A DNA stretch of 64,000 nucleotides from Mycteria americana (lineage: Eukaryota > Chordata > Aves > Ciconiiformes > Ciconiidae), in assembly GCF_035582795.1 (NCBI RefSeq), contig NC_134365.1, positions 210,830,387 to 210,894,386 of the forward strand. The letters run 5' to 3'. The notes beneath the pieces were generated by a model. It was not told where the DNA came from. It did no database searches and saw nothing but the letters and a program-made list of their open reading frames with translations. Positions 1 through 12,995 of this stretch are shown here, one piece after another (the first letter of the stretch is position 1; each line of letters begins with the position of its first letter). The position numbers and the translations under genes were made by a program.

Positions 1-3000
1 CTACTTCTTCACAGAATAATGTATGTCAGATAAATATACCCCAAAAGCGTGGTTGAGGAATGAGTTGCCAATAAGTCTGGATTTTCAGTGAATTAGCAGG
101 TCTGTGGTAACCGTCTGTGTGCACAGCAAGACCTGGCAAGTCACACCATGCTCACCAAGGAGAAGATACCTTCCAGTGCCTGGGGGGAAGAGCTGCTACA
201 AGAGCCCTTACCACAGAGTAGTAGGTCGTGTCAGTAGTAGTGCAGTGTAAATGCACATGCTTCCTTACCTCATGGCAATGTATTCATGTGGCTATGCCCT
301 AATTCGAAGTATAAATTGATTTTTAAAATTATTTCTAAGAAATTTTCTCTAGAAAAAAATCAAATAGATTTTTTTTCAGAAAGTACTTATTTTCAGGAGA
401 TATTTCTCAGCAGAATTTTTTCCATTTTCATCAGCCACCAAATATTTTAAATGAGGTGCTGCAGTGGCACCATGCTTTCCCCATGATGACAATGCCCTTA
501 TGCCCTTGGCTTTCTGGCCAGACAACATTGCACACTCTCCCATAACTTCACACCAATGGGATAAGCTGTGTCTCCTGCAGAAGGAGAACTGTACCCCCAA
601 AAAATGCACTTCTTGATCAGGCTTTGGCAAATGCTTGACATGAGCCTAACTCTTTTAAATGCATAGATCAGGGACCCCAAAATCTATTTAGGTATTGAGG
701 TTCAAGAGATCGCCCTGAGAAAACCCTGTAGGTTTAGGAACCAGAGACTTCCTCGGGGCCTAAAGCCATGCTGTAGCATCTCTGTTGGCTAGATCTGTGC
801 CTGTCTCCTACTTAAAGACATCTAGGAGTCAGGAAAAGCAGTCTTTTTAGTGCCAGCTCTCTGAAAGGAGGCCAATTCAAATCCTCCACCCGTTCAGAGC
901 TGCAGAGCCCACTGTCGGTGCAACGGGATCACTCCCACTGTGCAATGCAAGAGTCATGGAGCCAGAAAGGGATCACAGCATGAAAGGAGCAACCTGGCCT
1001 CTTGGCCCTGGTTAATTAAGGGGTTTGTTTAATTATTGTCCAAAAGAAAACAACCAATCAACTCTGGGAGACAAATCCTACATGCCACTGATGCCCTTGC
1101 TGTTGCATTACAGACTCAGGCTCTTTCATAGCTTCCTTTCCTTCTAGATCCACACTCTCCAAAGGGCAGAAGAGTTTCCTACACAAAATGCCCTGATGTT
1201 TGGGAGTTTCTTGGAGTGCAGACACTTCAGCCTTACTCCTCTTTCCGTCTGGGAGGGGTAGAGCCCAGTTCTTCTACCTATACAGAGGCATGTATTTTCA
1301 GCACGTCCTTTTGGTTGCCCTCAGTACCCAAGAACAGAGCACGCTGGTTGTTGTGAGTCCCACTCTAGGTGTCCAGGCTGTCCATTTCCTCCAAGAGGAC
1401 TTTTGGGTGCCCACCTCAGCCTTGCAAGTAGCTGGTAGCTCTGTGCCTCTACAAGTGTTGCTGTGCTGCACATTACAGTGCTTGAAGTCCTTTGCAGAAA
1501 GACTACCCACACTGGAGCTAACAGTATCAGCCATATGAAGCTCGTAGAAAGGATGCATGGGTAACGAGTGACTTCTCCTCTGCACTCCCAGATGCCTGGA
1601 TCATGGGCATGTGGCCACACTGTGGGGCTGGTACCTCTTCCCAGTGCCACAGTGCAGCCAGTGGATGTGTCAGAGGCAGCTGGCACGGGCTCAGTGCCAT
1701 GGGCCCTGCTGCTCCATCAGTGGGACACAGGGGTTTCCCCCCATCCCTCTTCTTTCTTTCTTTCAGTGATAGCTTCTTCTCAGTGCTCCATGAAGTCTCT
1801 GCTGCCAGTGCCATCCGTACTAGCACATCTCCCACCCCACAGTTCCTTACTACCCTTCTCCAGAGTCCCTCAGAGATTTTCTCGGCTTCAGGATAGTGTC
1901 CTGATGACTTTTCATCACCTGCCTTTGACAATAGTTCTCAAACACCATTCCCTGTCTTCTTTTGATCGTGTCTGCTTCCTTGGGAAACACTTCACATTTT
2001 CAGTCACTGAGTGAAACATCCCAGTTTCATTCTTTTCCACCCACTGACTTTCCAATATGTTATTGCAGCAGTGGCTTCTCCAAATGCTGTAATGGTTAAA
2101 CATATGCAATTATCTGAATGTGCCTTTGCCTCTTTCTTCCAGTGTTCACAATGTGCCTAGTCTACTGGGTACCCCTTGCCAAAATGTCTCCTATCTGTCA
2201 TTCCTCTCTTGTCACAAGAAGACAAACCTTCTCCCTGCTTCTTCATGCTCCCCTGCTCACTTCAAACTGTTTCATTCTCCTGGTGGCTTTGTGATATCAC
2301 TGCCTGAATGTCTTCCATCTTTCTGGTGTTGTGCAGATGTAAGAGCTGCTCTTCTAAATGTTGAGTATCTCCCTCCAACTCAGTTGTCAGCCTGCACTTT
2401 GTGCGCAGAAAGTCGTGATGATCAGCCAGTCCCACTTCTTGCAGGAAAGGGGAATACTCCAGCCTCTGGAGCTGTACCCATGCTAGCTTCCTAAATTCCC
2501 TCCTTCATACCCTCCAGTCAGGCCAGTCTTGAGGTTACATAGAGAGGTAAGCAGGCTTGCGAATCAGGGCATAAAAAATCTTCTTCAGACTACGAAAATC
2601 ATGCAAATCCTGCCTTTATTTCTGTGCCTGATTTCATTTTGCCAGTTGACCACTCTCAGCAGTTCTTAAGCTCCAACAAAAGTTGGCAATGCACATGAGT
2701 GGGACAGGGAGTTATTAATAGGGAATTAAGTCTAATTCCTTAAAATAAGTATTAACATAATCACAGACATCCATCTCCCTGCAACGATGAGCACTACGAC
2801 TCTTCCAAATGAGAGAAAGAGTAAAACAAGAGCGTCAGGTAGATTCTACTTCAAATCAAGACTAGACATGCAGATAATCTGCCATCTCAGGGTAGGACCA
2901 CGAGTTAGGGTAGGACCATGAGTTAAGTGTAATTTCTACACCTATTTCTTTTATCACACAGAAAAAGTATTTTGCCAATATTTTACTGTGTTTATGTTAC

Positions 3001-3057
3001 CTTTTATCTTAAGAAACAAAGCTACAAGCTAACAGAGGTTATTTTTTTCAAGAGGTG

Positions 3058-3115
3058 CTTACATAAGTACTATGTAAGTACTATGTATGCTTACATAAGT
3101 ACTATGCAGTAAGAA
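3058..3115. repeat. Short tandem/direct repeat
   Basis: The unit 'cttacataagtactatg' appears twice, with a partial third copy ('taagtactatg') between them. It is local slippage-type duplication in intron sequence. Confidence 0.7.
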
Positions 3116-5314
3116 ATGGAAAGAGCTACACATTGCATGGCCAAACAGACAGCTCCCCAGTAGACTGGAGCCGGATCCCTTGCTGATACAATTTCGAAGC
3201 CTGCTGAGTTTGTTTGCTGCTGTAATCACCACTGAAAAATCAGCACTTCAAATAACTACCAGATGTGGAGTCCCAAATTTTCTCCTGTGGTTAACATGCC
3301 CAATAGCCACTGTACGCCCCTGGGTGCAACTGTAGGCAAATGCAAACTTTCTTTTATTACCATTGTTCCACTAAAGTCCCATAGATTTTACACTAACAAC
3401 CATTTAAACAACTATTTTTATGGGGTTTTTCCCTTTCATCTGTTGGTGGTGAACCCTTGCTCACTCTCTACCCTCTTCACATACTCTACGGCTGGGTTTA
3501 TAACAAGATTTTTTTCCTCAGAGTTCCCCATTTTTCCTGTGGCTGGAGTAAGCCAGGACAGTGCCCATGGCTCCAGGCTGCCCCAATCATTTTAATCCCT
3601 GGGTCATGTAACTTGTTCAGGGTAACCCTCTGCCAAACCATGACTCCCGTGCTAAGGCCAATGCAATGTCTGTACTGGAGGGATGGCCAGTGGAGGGGGA
3701 CTGGTGGTGCCAACTCACATTTGTAGATAGTGCCCTGACCACGAAGCTTCAAACAACAACGTAAGTTGTGTGGCCTCAAAAGAGAGAGACGCAATGTCCT
3801 CAAAGGATGTTTTAGGCCTTTTCTGACCCACGCGAGCCGCGGAAGAGGTCAATCAAACCCATAAAATCTTAGACGAAGCTCTGAGTCACTAGTTAAGTGT
3901 AGCCATAATGGTTTCTCTCCTAGAATAAACTTCTGCTTCCCCTGAAGTCAATAACAAAACTCCTCTCAGGCTTCATTAGAGCCAGGATTTCACCTCGAAT
4001 GCCCTTTTGATGTTGACCCTTCCCACAATGATCGTCTCCGCTGATGCAATTGGGTCATTTGGCTGCATGATGACTCAGCCATTAGTTTAGCATCTGTGAC
4101 GACTGTTTCACTGTCATTTATCTGGGTGGGATCTCCTCATAGGCAAATTGCACAAACTGTTTGATGCTGTGGTAACAAAAAACACCCGTTAGTGTTGGTG
4201 GGTGCAAGACTTGGCCCAGATAAATGTAGGACTGGTGGCCTAAAGAGAAGGGATGAGCTGTTACATCATGCAAAACTTAACAACATCTACCACCAGCAGA
4301 GCAAGACTTAAGTGTCCATCATATAAACTAGTACCAAATTAATTTAAAGGGATTATCAACCAAACTCTAATCTTGAGGGCTGAGCCACAGTAGGGAGGGA
4401 AAGACTGACGTATGTCAAGCCACAACACCTAGGTGTATTTTTCTCTTGAAAGGCCATTGCCTGTGTGACCACTAAAGGGAGCAGGCAATGTCTGAGCTCA
4501 CCCTCCTACTACAGCGATATTCATGCCCTAACCCACAAAATCTCACTGGGATCTGCAGCATGTCCAGCAGCACTGACAGCACCTTGCACCCTGTGTGTCC
4601 AGTCCACTGCGGTTTAATGATGTCAACTCTTTTACCAGTTATATCAGGTGGGAGGGGATGCTGAACACCTTCCCAGCTCACTTATACTCAGTGGCCATAA
4701 TTTGGATCGGTGATTGCCAAAGTCCTGTGTGCTTCAGAAAATGTTAGCTTAATTTCTGAAGGGAGAACCAAGAGTGAAATGCCTTGGTTTCATTCATAAC
4801 ACTCCAAATTATGAGAATTAGTGGAACAGCTCGAGGCTTCAAGTAGACAAGACAAATGGCAGAGGCGAACAGACTCATTACTCTCTTTACATAAGAAGCA
4901 CTGATGCACAGCAAGATACTTGCTCTGTGCAAGCAGCAGGCTGGCCCTTGAGCACTGCAGCAACACAAGGCATAATAAAAATTAGCATCCAAGCAGAATA
5001 GTTATGTTAACACAGGGCTGTGCTTGGGTTAATCAGCTCTGACGAGAGGCAGCCTTTTCAGCTCACGCCCAGGGAGGTGCTGATGCAGCTCTACGGCTGC
5101 TGGCTCGGGAGGCAGCTCACTCAGCACCAGCACAGTGGGAACCGAGCAGCGTAGCGGTGCCTGGTGCCAGAACCAGCTCACCTGATTTCCAGCTCCATGC
5201 CTCAGCTACCAAAGTCTCCTTTCTCCTCTTTACTGCTAAAAACTAAAGGCTGAGGAAGGTATTATTGACTTTGGCACAGCAACATTGAAAATCATCTCAT
5301 TATCTCAAATCTCG

Positions 5315-5322
5315 TTACGTAA
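5315..5322. promoter_or_regulatory. TTACGTAA palindrome (PAR-bZIP / D-box type site)
   Basis: A perfect TTACGTAA lies inside the larger run GTTACGTAACGTAAC, which also holds a second, overlapping half-site. This is the consensus for DBP/TEF/HLF and NFIL3, and a strong C/EBP site. It sits in intron 1 of the ferroxidase, about 2.5 kb from the start codon. Function is inferred from sequence only. Confidence 0.25.
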
Positions 5323-5469
5323 CGTAACACTTTCCATTACACGCTTGCTAATTCAGCTTTTTTATTAAGTAGTGAAGAATAAGTGATTTTGATTATATCT
5401 CTGTGGGCTAGCTGGAATCAAAGGGAGCATTCCTTTATGTGTATGCACTGACTCTTTTAAAGATAATCA

Positions 5470-5585
5470 GTTTGTCTGCAACCTCTTTATCTTCACTTCC
5501 CTATCAATAAAACTGGGATAGTGCCCATCAGATGGGTGCTGTGAGGATGCATCACAAGGTGAGAAGTGCTAGGCTCAGCGAGCCT
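5470..5585 (+). repeat. Ancient MIR-like SINE fragment
   Basis: The order of landmarks matches the conserved core of MIR-type SINEs: a 'cacttccctat' version of 'tcagtttcctcat', then 'aaaactgggatagtgccc', 'gggtgctgtgaggat', and 'gagaagtgct'. Divergence is high, as expected for an old amniote element. Confidence 0.55.
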
Positions 5586-7130
5586 CAGCATTGCTGCTTG
5601 CAGAACACAGCTGGCTCAAAATGCATTCCTGCTTCTACCGAGGAACGGATCCTTAAACTTTGTTTATGGAACTACGTTTTTTATAATATCCATAGGAACC
5701 AATTAATTAGCTGGAAAGTAACCCATTAGTATACTGCTTTAAATTTACATTAGACGTTATCCTAAAGAGCTAAATAGTCAAAGTAGCTATTACTGGTTCA
5801 CTATTTAGTCCACATGCTTATGCAGACACACTATTATTCCAGACCATAGCACTTTATTCTGGTTCAATTCAATACAGTTTGGAAATGGAGTAAACTAGTT
5901 GCAGGAATCACTTTATTATTCTGCAGCAGAAGCCTTCATGTAGGGAGCTCATTACAAACAGCTCCCCAGCTTTGAATGTATAGTCTACCTTAAAAATCCA
6001 AATTACATTTCCTCTGTCAGTAAATCCTTTGGAATTATTAACATTCTGTAATTATTACATTACAGCGATGACTGAAGACATAAGCTATCATCCCTCCCTG
6101 TCATGCTGTGTAAAAGGCAGCCCATTCATGTCACAGACTTTAAAGTAAATGTGCCACTTGATGTTCAGGGAACACAAAGTGCAGATGGCCTTAAAAGTAA
6201 AATTTACAGAACAGATTCCAAGTCTCTCTGTGGTATCAGAGTGGTATCAGGTGGATTTACACGTACCTGCCCTTCACTTAAAGTAGAACTATTTTTAGTG
6301 AGAGGTCTTCCAGTTTAGGGAGTGGAGGAAATTATTCTCTGCTAAAGAGAGTAGGGAATTGAGAAATTCAAGTGTTTGACAAACTGAAGAATAACCTTTC
6401 CAGCAGAGGCTGTTTTCATGGGCTAGGAACAAACTATTACCTTGAATTTTACCTGTAAAAGTAACACCTTTTGACTTGGATGCTCTCTGGGACCTCCAGT
6501 TGTTAAGAGCATAAGCATAAGTTTATGTTGAAAAATAAAACTCTTTCTTGCCCCCTGCTTATGGCAAAATAATTTCCTTTATGAAATCCAACCAAGAGTG
6601 ATTCTGAAATTACCAGCCACTAAAGAAAAGTTCGGCATTGCTTGGGATTTCCTGAAAAGTCAGAAAGGACATTTCCATTTCTAACTCCTGGGACACAGCA
6701 TCCAGCTCCCAGTGTGCCTCCAGACCTGGTAGGGACACCAGAACCTCCTCACTTGCTCACAGCTCCCACCCCAACCCCAAGCCTAGACTCAGAGGAAGGA
6801 TCCCCAAGGTATCTCTAGGGTGTCAAAGATATCAATGAAATCTTAGAAATATTTCCATGCGTGTTCGAAGCCCATGCTGTAAAGAGGCACCAAGGGTCTG
6901 TGCCATCCCCATCCAATGTCCAGGCCAGCTCTCTTGGTGTGGGAGGGACACGCAACCAACCCCAGCAGTCCAGGCATGAGAACGGACGCCTGTTTGCCAC
7001 CGGTCAAGGCACAATTCATCACAGTGCTTACCTACGCACTCCAGTTTCAGCATGGGTGATCACCGGGACTTCAGCGTGACCAGTCACCATTGTATATGTA
7101 AGCACTTATCTGAATAGATTTCCTGAATGG

Positions 7131-7171
7131 AGGTCTTGCATACATTGCAGGGATTGCATACATTGCAGGGA
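7131..7171. repeat. Direct repeat of about 17 bp
   Basis: 'ttgcatacattgcaggga' is present twice in tandem. It is a simple local duplication, about 0.5 kb from ferroxidase exon 1 on its intron side. Confidence 0.7.
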
Positions 7172-7690
7172 TATATGGACCATCTACTTGTATCTCATTC
7201 ATAGGTACTATACACATCTGACTTCTACAATGTCATACCAAGCCCCCCAACTTTTATTATCTCACAGGGAGAAAACTTACAATCTTTTGCCAGTTAAACA
7301 GACTTCTATGTCTTATTGCAAAGACTTGTGCTTGATTATGGCAAAGTTGCAATTTGCCTTTGGACAACAAGTCCCAGAAATACCTGTGTCTCCATGAAAC
7401 ACACACAGGGGATTTTGAACCCACTACCGGAGGCTTTTTTGAGAAATATCAGCTCCTTAACATCACCTTCAGATACACACTATCAGCTTGCTTAATCAAC
7501 CACAATGGAAGAGAAGTCAGCCAAAGTCTACTCTTGCCTTGAAGCGGAAATCCTGCCTATGACAACGTCATTGGAAGAAAAACAAGAAAAAGGCCATCTT
7601 AAGACATTTACAGCAACATCAGCCACGTTAGTAAATTTTCTTTGGAGCTGTCGATACACCCCCAATTTATCAGAGACCCCAGTGACTTAC

Positions 7691-7860
7691 TTGTCCTCTA
7701 AGAGGTTTTGTCCTGTGATCAGATTTTTCCCAGACGGTGCATAGTCCCAGTTCTCTTCCACAATCCCGAGGTAATAGGTTCTGGTCTTTGCTTCCACCAC
7801 TGCAAACAGCCAGAGGAACCCAAGAGCGCAAAGGCAGCCACCACGCTGCGCGGGAGGCAT
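7691..7860 (-). CDS. HEPHL1: First coding exon of a hephaestin/ceruloplasmin-family multicopper ferroxidase (HEPHL1-like), partial gene
   Basis: The family oxidises Fe(II) to Fe(III) at the cell surface or in plasma so that iron can be loaded onto transferrin. This exon gives 56 codons plus two bases. Residues 1-24 form a signal peptide (MPPAQRGG, then a Leu/Phe/Ala-rich core ending VVEA). The mature start follows, with the motifs TRTYYLGIVEE, W-DYAP-GKN and ITG, then EDK. As I recall human HEPHL1, about 22 of 31 aligned residues agree, clearly more than hephaestin and far more than ceruloplasmin. The start is the ATG at 7860; the frame is open upstream but has no earlier ATG nearby. The exon ends at a good donor (GTAAGT, reading 7690 to 7685) with two bases of the Lys codon left over. 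Exon 2 was not found in 1-7690, so the gene continues beyond the left edge. The family call is firm. HEPHL1 itself, rather than another family member at the CP locus, is likely but not proven from one exon. Confidence 0.85.
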
Positions 7861-7950
7861 TTGTGGTTGTGATTGCGAGGCTGGCAGCGGGCAGGCAGCA
7901 GCAGGATGCACCACAGAGAGCTCACCCCTCCCTCCCAGCTCTCGACAAGT

Positions 7951-7958
7951 TATAAATA
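7951..7958 (-). promoter_or_regulatory. Possible TATA element for the ferroxidase gene
   Basis: Read on the minus strand, this is TATTTATA, about 90 bases upstream of the ferroxidase ATG. A start site some 30 bases downstream (around 7920) would give a 5' UTR of about 60 bases. Position and spacing are sensible, but TATA-like octamers are common by chance and no start-site data are available. Confidence 0.35.
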
Positions 7959-10900
7959 AGGAATGGACAGAGCAAAGCTCCTCCTTTTCAGCAGGTAGGA
8001 ATGGGATAGGCAGAGAGCCTGGCTATGCAGAGCAGGGCTAGGGAGGAGGTTGCTGCCATGGCATGATCTTTGCCAGTCCTTTGGTGAATGTATAAATTGC
8101 TCACTTACCTGTCCAAGCTAGAGCCAGTTGGTGTTTTTTGGAAGTTCGGTTGCTTTTTTGTCTTCATTTTTCCAGAGTAGGTGGTATGGCATATTGGAGC
8201 AGCTTTTTTTTGGTCTTTTTGCCATCCCTGTCAAAACCCTTTTTTTGTAGTTTTAATTTAACTCCTTTATCATGTCTGAGATTTCTAAAGCTAGCATCTT
8301 GCTGCCTTAGTTGGATTTTTTTCAAGGGCATAACACTAATTTACAATCCAGCATTATCACAGAGAGACAATTCTCTCGTACCTCTCCAATTTCTAGGATT
8401 TTATGACCCATTTATTAAGATGGCAAGTGATCTGAATGTATTCAGTTTTAGAGTGCCCCAAATGAGGCCCCTTTTTACAAACATTTCTGGAAATTAGAGC
8501 CCTTGTAAAGTCTTTCCATTTGGACACCTAAGAATTGAGGCACACAAAAATGACCCTTTTATTAAAATTGGTAATTAACGTGCCCACGTAGCTGTCTAGA
8601 AAATCAGTCCCTCCCTTTATAGCTTAACTTCCTCTAAGAGGACATGTCTTTTACCATCTTGGCAAAGCACTGTGTAAACCTATACGAGTATGAATTGATA
8701 GGATATTGTAAACCATGTAGGTAACATCCCCTAGGTGGCAAGACACTCTGCAAAATCATACTGCTCTCTTACTCATTTTCAACTGACTAAAGACATTAAA
8801 AAGTTGCAGTTCTGGAATACAGCATTACCCTTGAGACTCATTACCAGGTTTAACAGTTGTGAAATTCCCCTTTCAGCTCCAGAACCATCTGACCTCTTCC
8901 TGTTGAAGCTAGTAGTTACTCATGGCTAGGGGTATAAGAAGCTTCTCAAATGAATTTGGTAGCCACAGGTTTAACTTCATCAGTCAAAACCTAGCTCAGT
9001 GATGTGAATGTTTTTACGTGGCAGTCACATGAGGTTCACCCTCTGGCATGCGATAGCGACAGCTACACGCACGGTCAGCTGTGCTGAATGCCTCTACCCA
9101 TCACTGCTGTGCAGGTGGCTCTGCAGTCACACACAGAATTCAAAAAAGCAGGTGGGGTTCACAGCATCCCAGCCTCCAGCCACCTGCACTGTAGTGAGTC
9201 TCATCTAAATTCAGACACAAGGCACACAGACACACGGAGTAGCTTACTTAAGAACCTTTCGATTTGTTTAGGCTATTCATTGCATCTCTTTATCTGTGAG
9301 GACTGAAAGCCCAGTACACATGGGTAAGGACACAGTCAGACAGTTGCAAATGGTCAGCTTAACATAGCTGTAAAAGCAAGAGTCCCTCAGCTGTAAGCTG
9401 CTCTCTGATGCATGCTGATGTTCATCTTCTCAAGTCAGTTAATTGACGAACAATGAGAAAGAGGAGAAGTGATAGGACAATACAGATGTTCTACAAACAG
9501 AGATCCCGATCCTCAGAAGTGGCACCCACAGACTTCCTCATAACCTTGAAGACCTTGCTCATCTCTTCATTCTTCTGCTGCAAACCACACACTGCCCAAC
9601 CTCTTGGCATCTCACCTCAGTCTATGCCCTCTCTTCCAAAATACCAATAGTTAGAAATCATCTTCCTTTTCCACTGCTTTGTTGTGTCACTCAGTCACTC
9701 AAATGATGCCAACTAATAGTACTGTGATTCTAAAAGGCATAATTTGAAAGCAAAAGAAAAGACAACGACTGCAGGACAGGCAGAGGCTTTGCCAGCCGGT
9801 GGCACAGCTATCAAACACGCAACTGTGGTGGGACCGAGAGGCCAGCTGGTGGGCTATGAATCTGCGAGAAGGCCAAGGTGGCCTTTTAACAGGTTAGCAG
9901 ATTCCCACTGTGATCTTTGCACAAGGCTTGGGACCCTGCAGCCTCCTGCAGTGAATACTTCCCTCGCCCAGAGTAGCTGTCCTGAGCCAAGGCAAACCAC
10001 GAGCTTCCTCTCCTGTCACTCAAGCACCTGAGTTTACAGAACTGGGTGCCTGTTCATTGTTATAATATATGAACATTTGCGTTTGAATAGGAAATATGTT
10101 TATTTAGAGGGTAACATGCACTTTGAATCAGATTGTGTAGAGCTCAATTGCTTAAATCATCCATTTGCACAGCATTAGACATATTTAAAGGCCAGGTACA
10201 GTTTTGTCTGTACCTTCTGTCTATTTGCTTTTTGTAACTGAAGAATTCTGTTATATGTTTAACATAAATCTATAGATGTGGACTTATATAACTCAAGTGC
10301 ATTGAGCTAATGGGGAATAGGAAGGGGGAGTGTCCAATTCTGAGCTGGCATCTGACTGCACTATAGTAATTTAAATAATAATAGTGCTATGTCCTAGTTT
10401 TTCCATTGCTTCTCATGTGCCCAGGATTGGGTCCTGGTTGCTTCCTTGCTAGAATAACTATTCAAAATTCAAATATGAAGTTAATTTCTTTGTCTATTAC
10501 TGTAAAAATTATTTGTGTAACAGGAATAATGTGTGGGCATTAGCACCCTATATCAGCAATGTGTTGTAAGTCTGGTAAACGCCTTAGCTTGGCTTCAGCA
10601 TTTACTAGATCTGGCAACTTGTATACCCTTTGCATCCACGTATTAACACTTAATTACCTTGTCACATCATTAAAACCAGGCACATTCACATTCCAGAGAG
10701 GTGCTGTGGGCATGACTCAGAAAAAGATGAAAGAACAGCTGTTTTGCCCTTGCTTCAGGAAAATTTCTGGGAAGCTCCCCTCTGGCAGTGAGGTAATGGG
10801 ATTAAGTTTGTCCCTTTGTTCAGGATCCTTTCAGCAAAAGGGTTGGATACTGGTTCCTCTGAGACTTTCTGTCCCTCTGAAGGCTAAAATTAGTGCATGG

Positions 10901-12799
10901 CTGAGTTTCGAAGTTTTGTAATGAGGAGCAATGTTCATAGGTCTGAAGGGCAAGCATCTTGAGTGCTAGTTTGTGAATGAGCCCTGAAACATCACCAATA
11001 GAGCTTTCTTTTTAAGTACATCAGGAATGATTGCAATAATTAGCTTAAGTTAATCCACTAAAGCCTAGACTTGTGCCAACTAATGTTAGTGAATTAACTA
11101 GAATAGCTAAGTTAACCTGGCAATGGCCATAAGGTCAATGAAGAGATGCTGGATGTGCTGATCTTCTGCATTGACTATACCTCAGTTTCTTGAAATTAGG
11201 TGGCATGAGTTCAGAGAGTTCATGAGTTCATGAGCACTCTATTCAGACTGCCTACTACTGAAACCCAGCTTGCATTCTCCATTGAGCAGATGATGAGCTG
11301 ATGTTCAAGCAGATTGACTACCCTGTTCCCCCTGCTTCTTCTTGATAGCACTAGAGTTCCCATTCATACACACATGTTCCTGGTCCCTCTGCTATTTTGG
11401 TTTGTGTCTGTGTTGCAGTCCAGGTGGGGAATTAGTCTGCCTGTTTCCAGCATAAGACTACCCTTCAGCTGGTGTTGCCACCAAACCTGGAGCTGTGCCT
11501 GTAGCGACCATCCCAAGGCGACAAAAAGTGCCTGTGGTAAAGCTGGGAACTGAGTTACACCCTCCCAAGTTTCACACCACTCTTTCAACCAAGCCATTCT
11601 TCCCCTTTGTCGGTTTTCCCACACTCTCCAGCCACAAACACGTATTAAATACAAAAGCCTCATAGTGCATCTGTGAAAAACAATTTCACTTGCAGTTTCT
11701 AATCATTTTCTGAGTTGCAGCAGTAGTGAGAAGAAGGTAAACCTCATGTTATAGTCTTGGATAGTGACACCAGGTGTATCTGAATTAGTGGAATCTTTTG
11801 AGTTCATACTGATAAGTTGGAAATCTCAAAAACCATCTGCCCTGAAGGCTTCCACCACTTCTATTTGCAATTCTGGATAGGACCTTGGTGAGAAAGGATT
11901 CCTTGTCATATACAGCACTTCCCAGGAGCACTCCAAGTTTAAGCACTGAAACAGTTGGAGACAGGAGGACAAAAAAAGCTGCTGAAACTCCAAGAATAGT
12001 TACAAGGATCTGCGATCAGTAAGGATATTAGAAAGGCAGCTGTAGCCCATATTAGAGGTGGCCCAGTGTGGACCTGTCTCATGTCTGCACAGAAGTCCTT
12101 GTGGCAGGATGGAGACTGAACCCAGCCCTCCAGATTCCCATGTCAGAGTTCGCACAGCTCCCCAGCGTTGCCCTCCAGCCATTTCGGCTCAGTCCATGCA
12201 CCCAGCTCAGGGTCACACTTGGCATTTACCACAATGGTTGTCTGGAGATCATTAGGGCAGAATAATTTTCTCTGTACATCTCTGTGCAGACGCTCTCCTT
12301 GCAGAACAGCTGCTTTGGTACATTACCAGCTGTGGACAAACCTTGAGCCAAGCTGTGAAATGGAAAAGAGGGCTCCTGTTATATCAGAAGCAGCCCACAG
12401 ATCCTTTCTTTTCCATCATTCCATCATTTTCCAAATCCTATATCTGCCACACCGACGACAAAGGACGATACTGTAGCTGAATTTAGACTTTAGAGAAATT
12501 AATTATACATTGGAAAAAGAAATATTCTTAAATTCAAACATTATAAAGGGATGCAGCAATGAGAAGGAAGGCGTTTAACAGTGTACTGAAAGGAGCTGCA
12601 AGTTTGAAGAGATTATAATAAATTGCCAAACAGACTGGGCAAGTGTAATGTGTTCAGCCTCAAAAGCCATTACAGCAAGGCTAAAAAAAGGAAGTTTTGA
12701 TCCTAATTAAGAGAAGCTTCTTGTGTGTGGTAACTCATGTAATATCTGCACTGTTAAAACAAGGCTAATGCCTCGACAGAACTTCAAGGTATATTATTT

Positions 12800-12995
12800 A
12801 TGGGTTTCTATAGTGCTGCCCATTGTGGCACCTAACAAACATGAAAGAGCTTAACTTTACGTCATCACTGTGGGGCAGAGCATGTTTATTAACCCTATTA
12901 TACAAATGAGGAAAGAGGAAGGCTAGGTAACTTCCAGGCACTCATGCAGGAAGGCAGCCCCGTCTCCTGGCTTCCCATCCAGTGGTGGAAGCAAG
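12800..12995 (-). repeat. Ancient amniote MIR-like SINE
   Basis: Read on the plus strand it runs 'tatagtgctgcccattgtggcacct', 'ttattaaccctattatacaaatgaggaaa', 'ggctaggtaactt', then 'gtctcctggcttcccatccagtgg'. These are the reverse-complement landmarks of a MIR-type element (ttacagatgaggaaactgaggc ... gtctcctgactcccagtccagtg), so the element lies on the minus strand. It is clearly aged. Confidence 0.65.

Larger units (their letters stand above)
1..7690 (-). other. HEPHL1: Intron 1 of the HEPHL1-like gene (right-hand part)
   Basis: This is minus-strand intron sequence following the donor at 7690. I searched by eye for the next cupredoxin exon (IYKKAVYR-type and WLGFLGP-type motifs) and did not find it, so the intron is at least 7.7 kb. 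It holds a MIR-like SINE near 5470-5585, small direct repeats at 2888-2925, 3058-3115 and 7131-7171, and a TTACGTAA palindrome at 5315-5322. Open frames of up to about 150 codons around 1200-2500 overlap on both strands and show no recognisable domain. Confidence 0.6.

Noticed and set aside
1200-2500. Several overlapping 90-150 codon frames on both strands
   Set aside because: They overlap each other, match no domain and lie in the ferroxidase intron.
1-7690. Second exon of the ferroxidase
   Set aside because: No sequence encoding YKKAVYR-type or WLGFLGP-type motifs was found on the minus strand, so it is assumed to lie outside the window.
7861-7925. Upstream extension of the ferroxidase start
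   Set aside because: The frame is open but has no ATG, and the sequence from the ATG at 7860 begins MPP-x-Q like HEPHL1 with a proper signal peptide.
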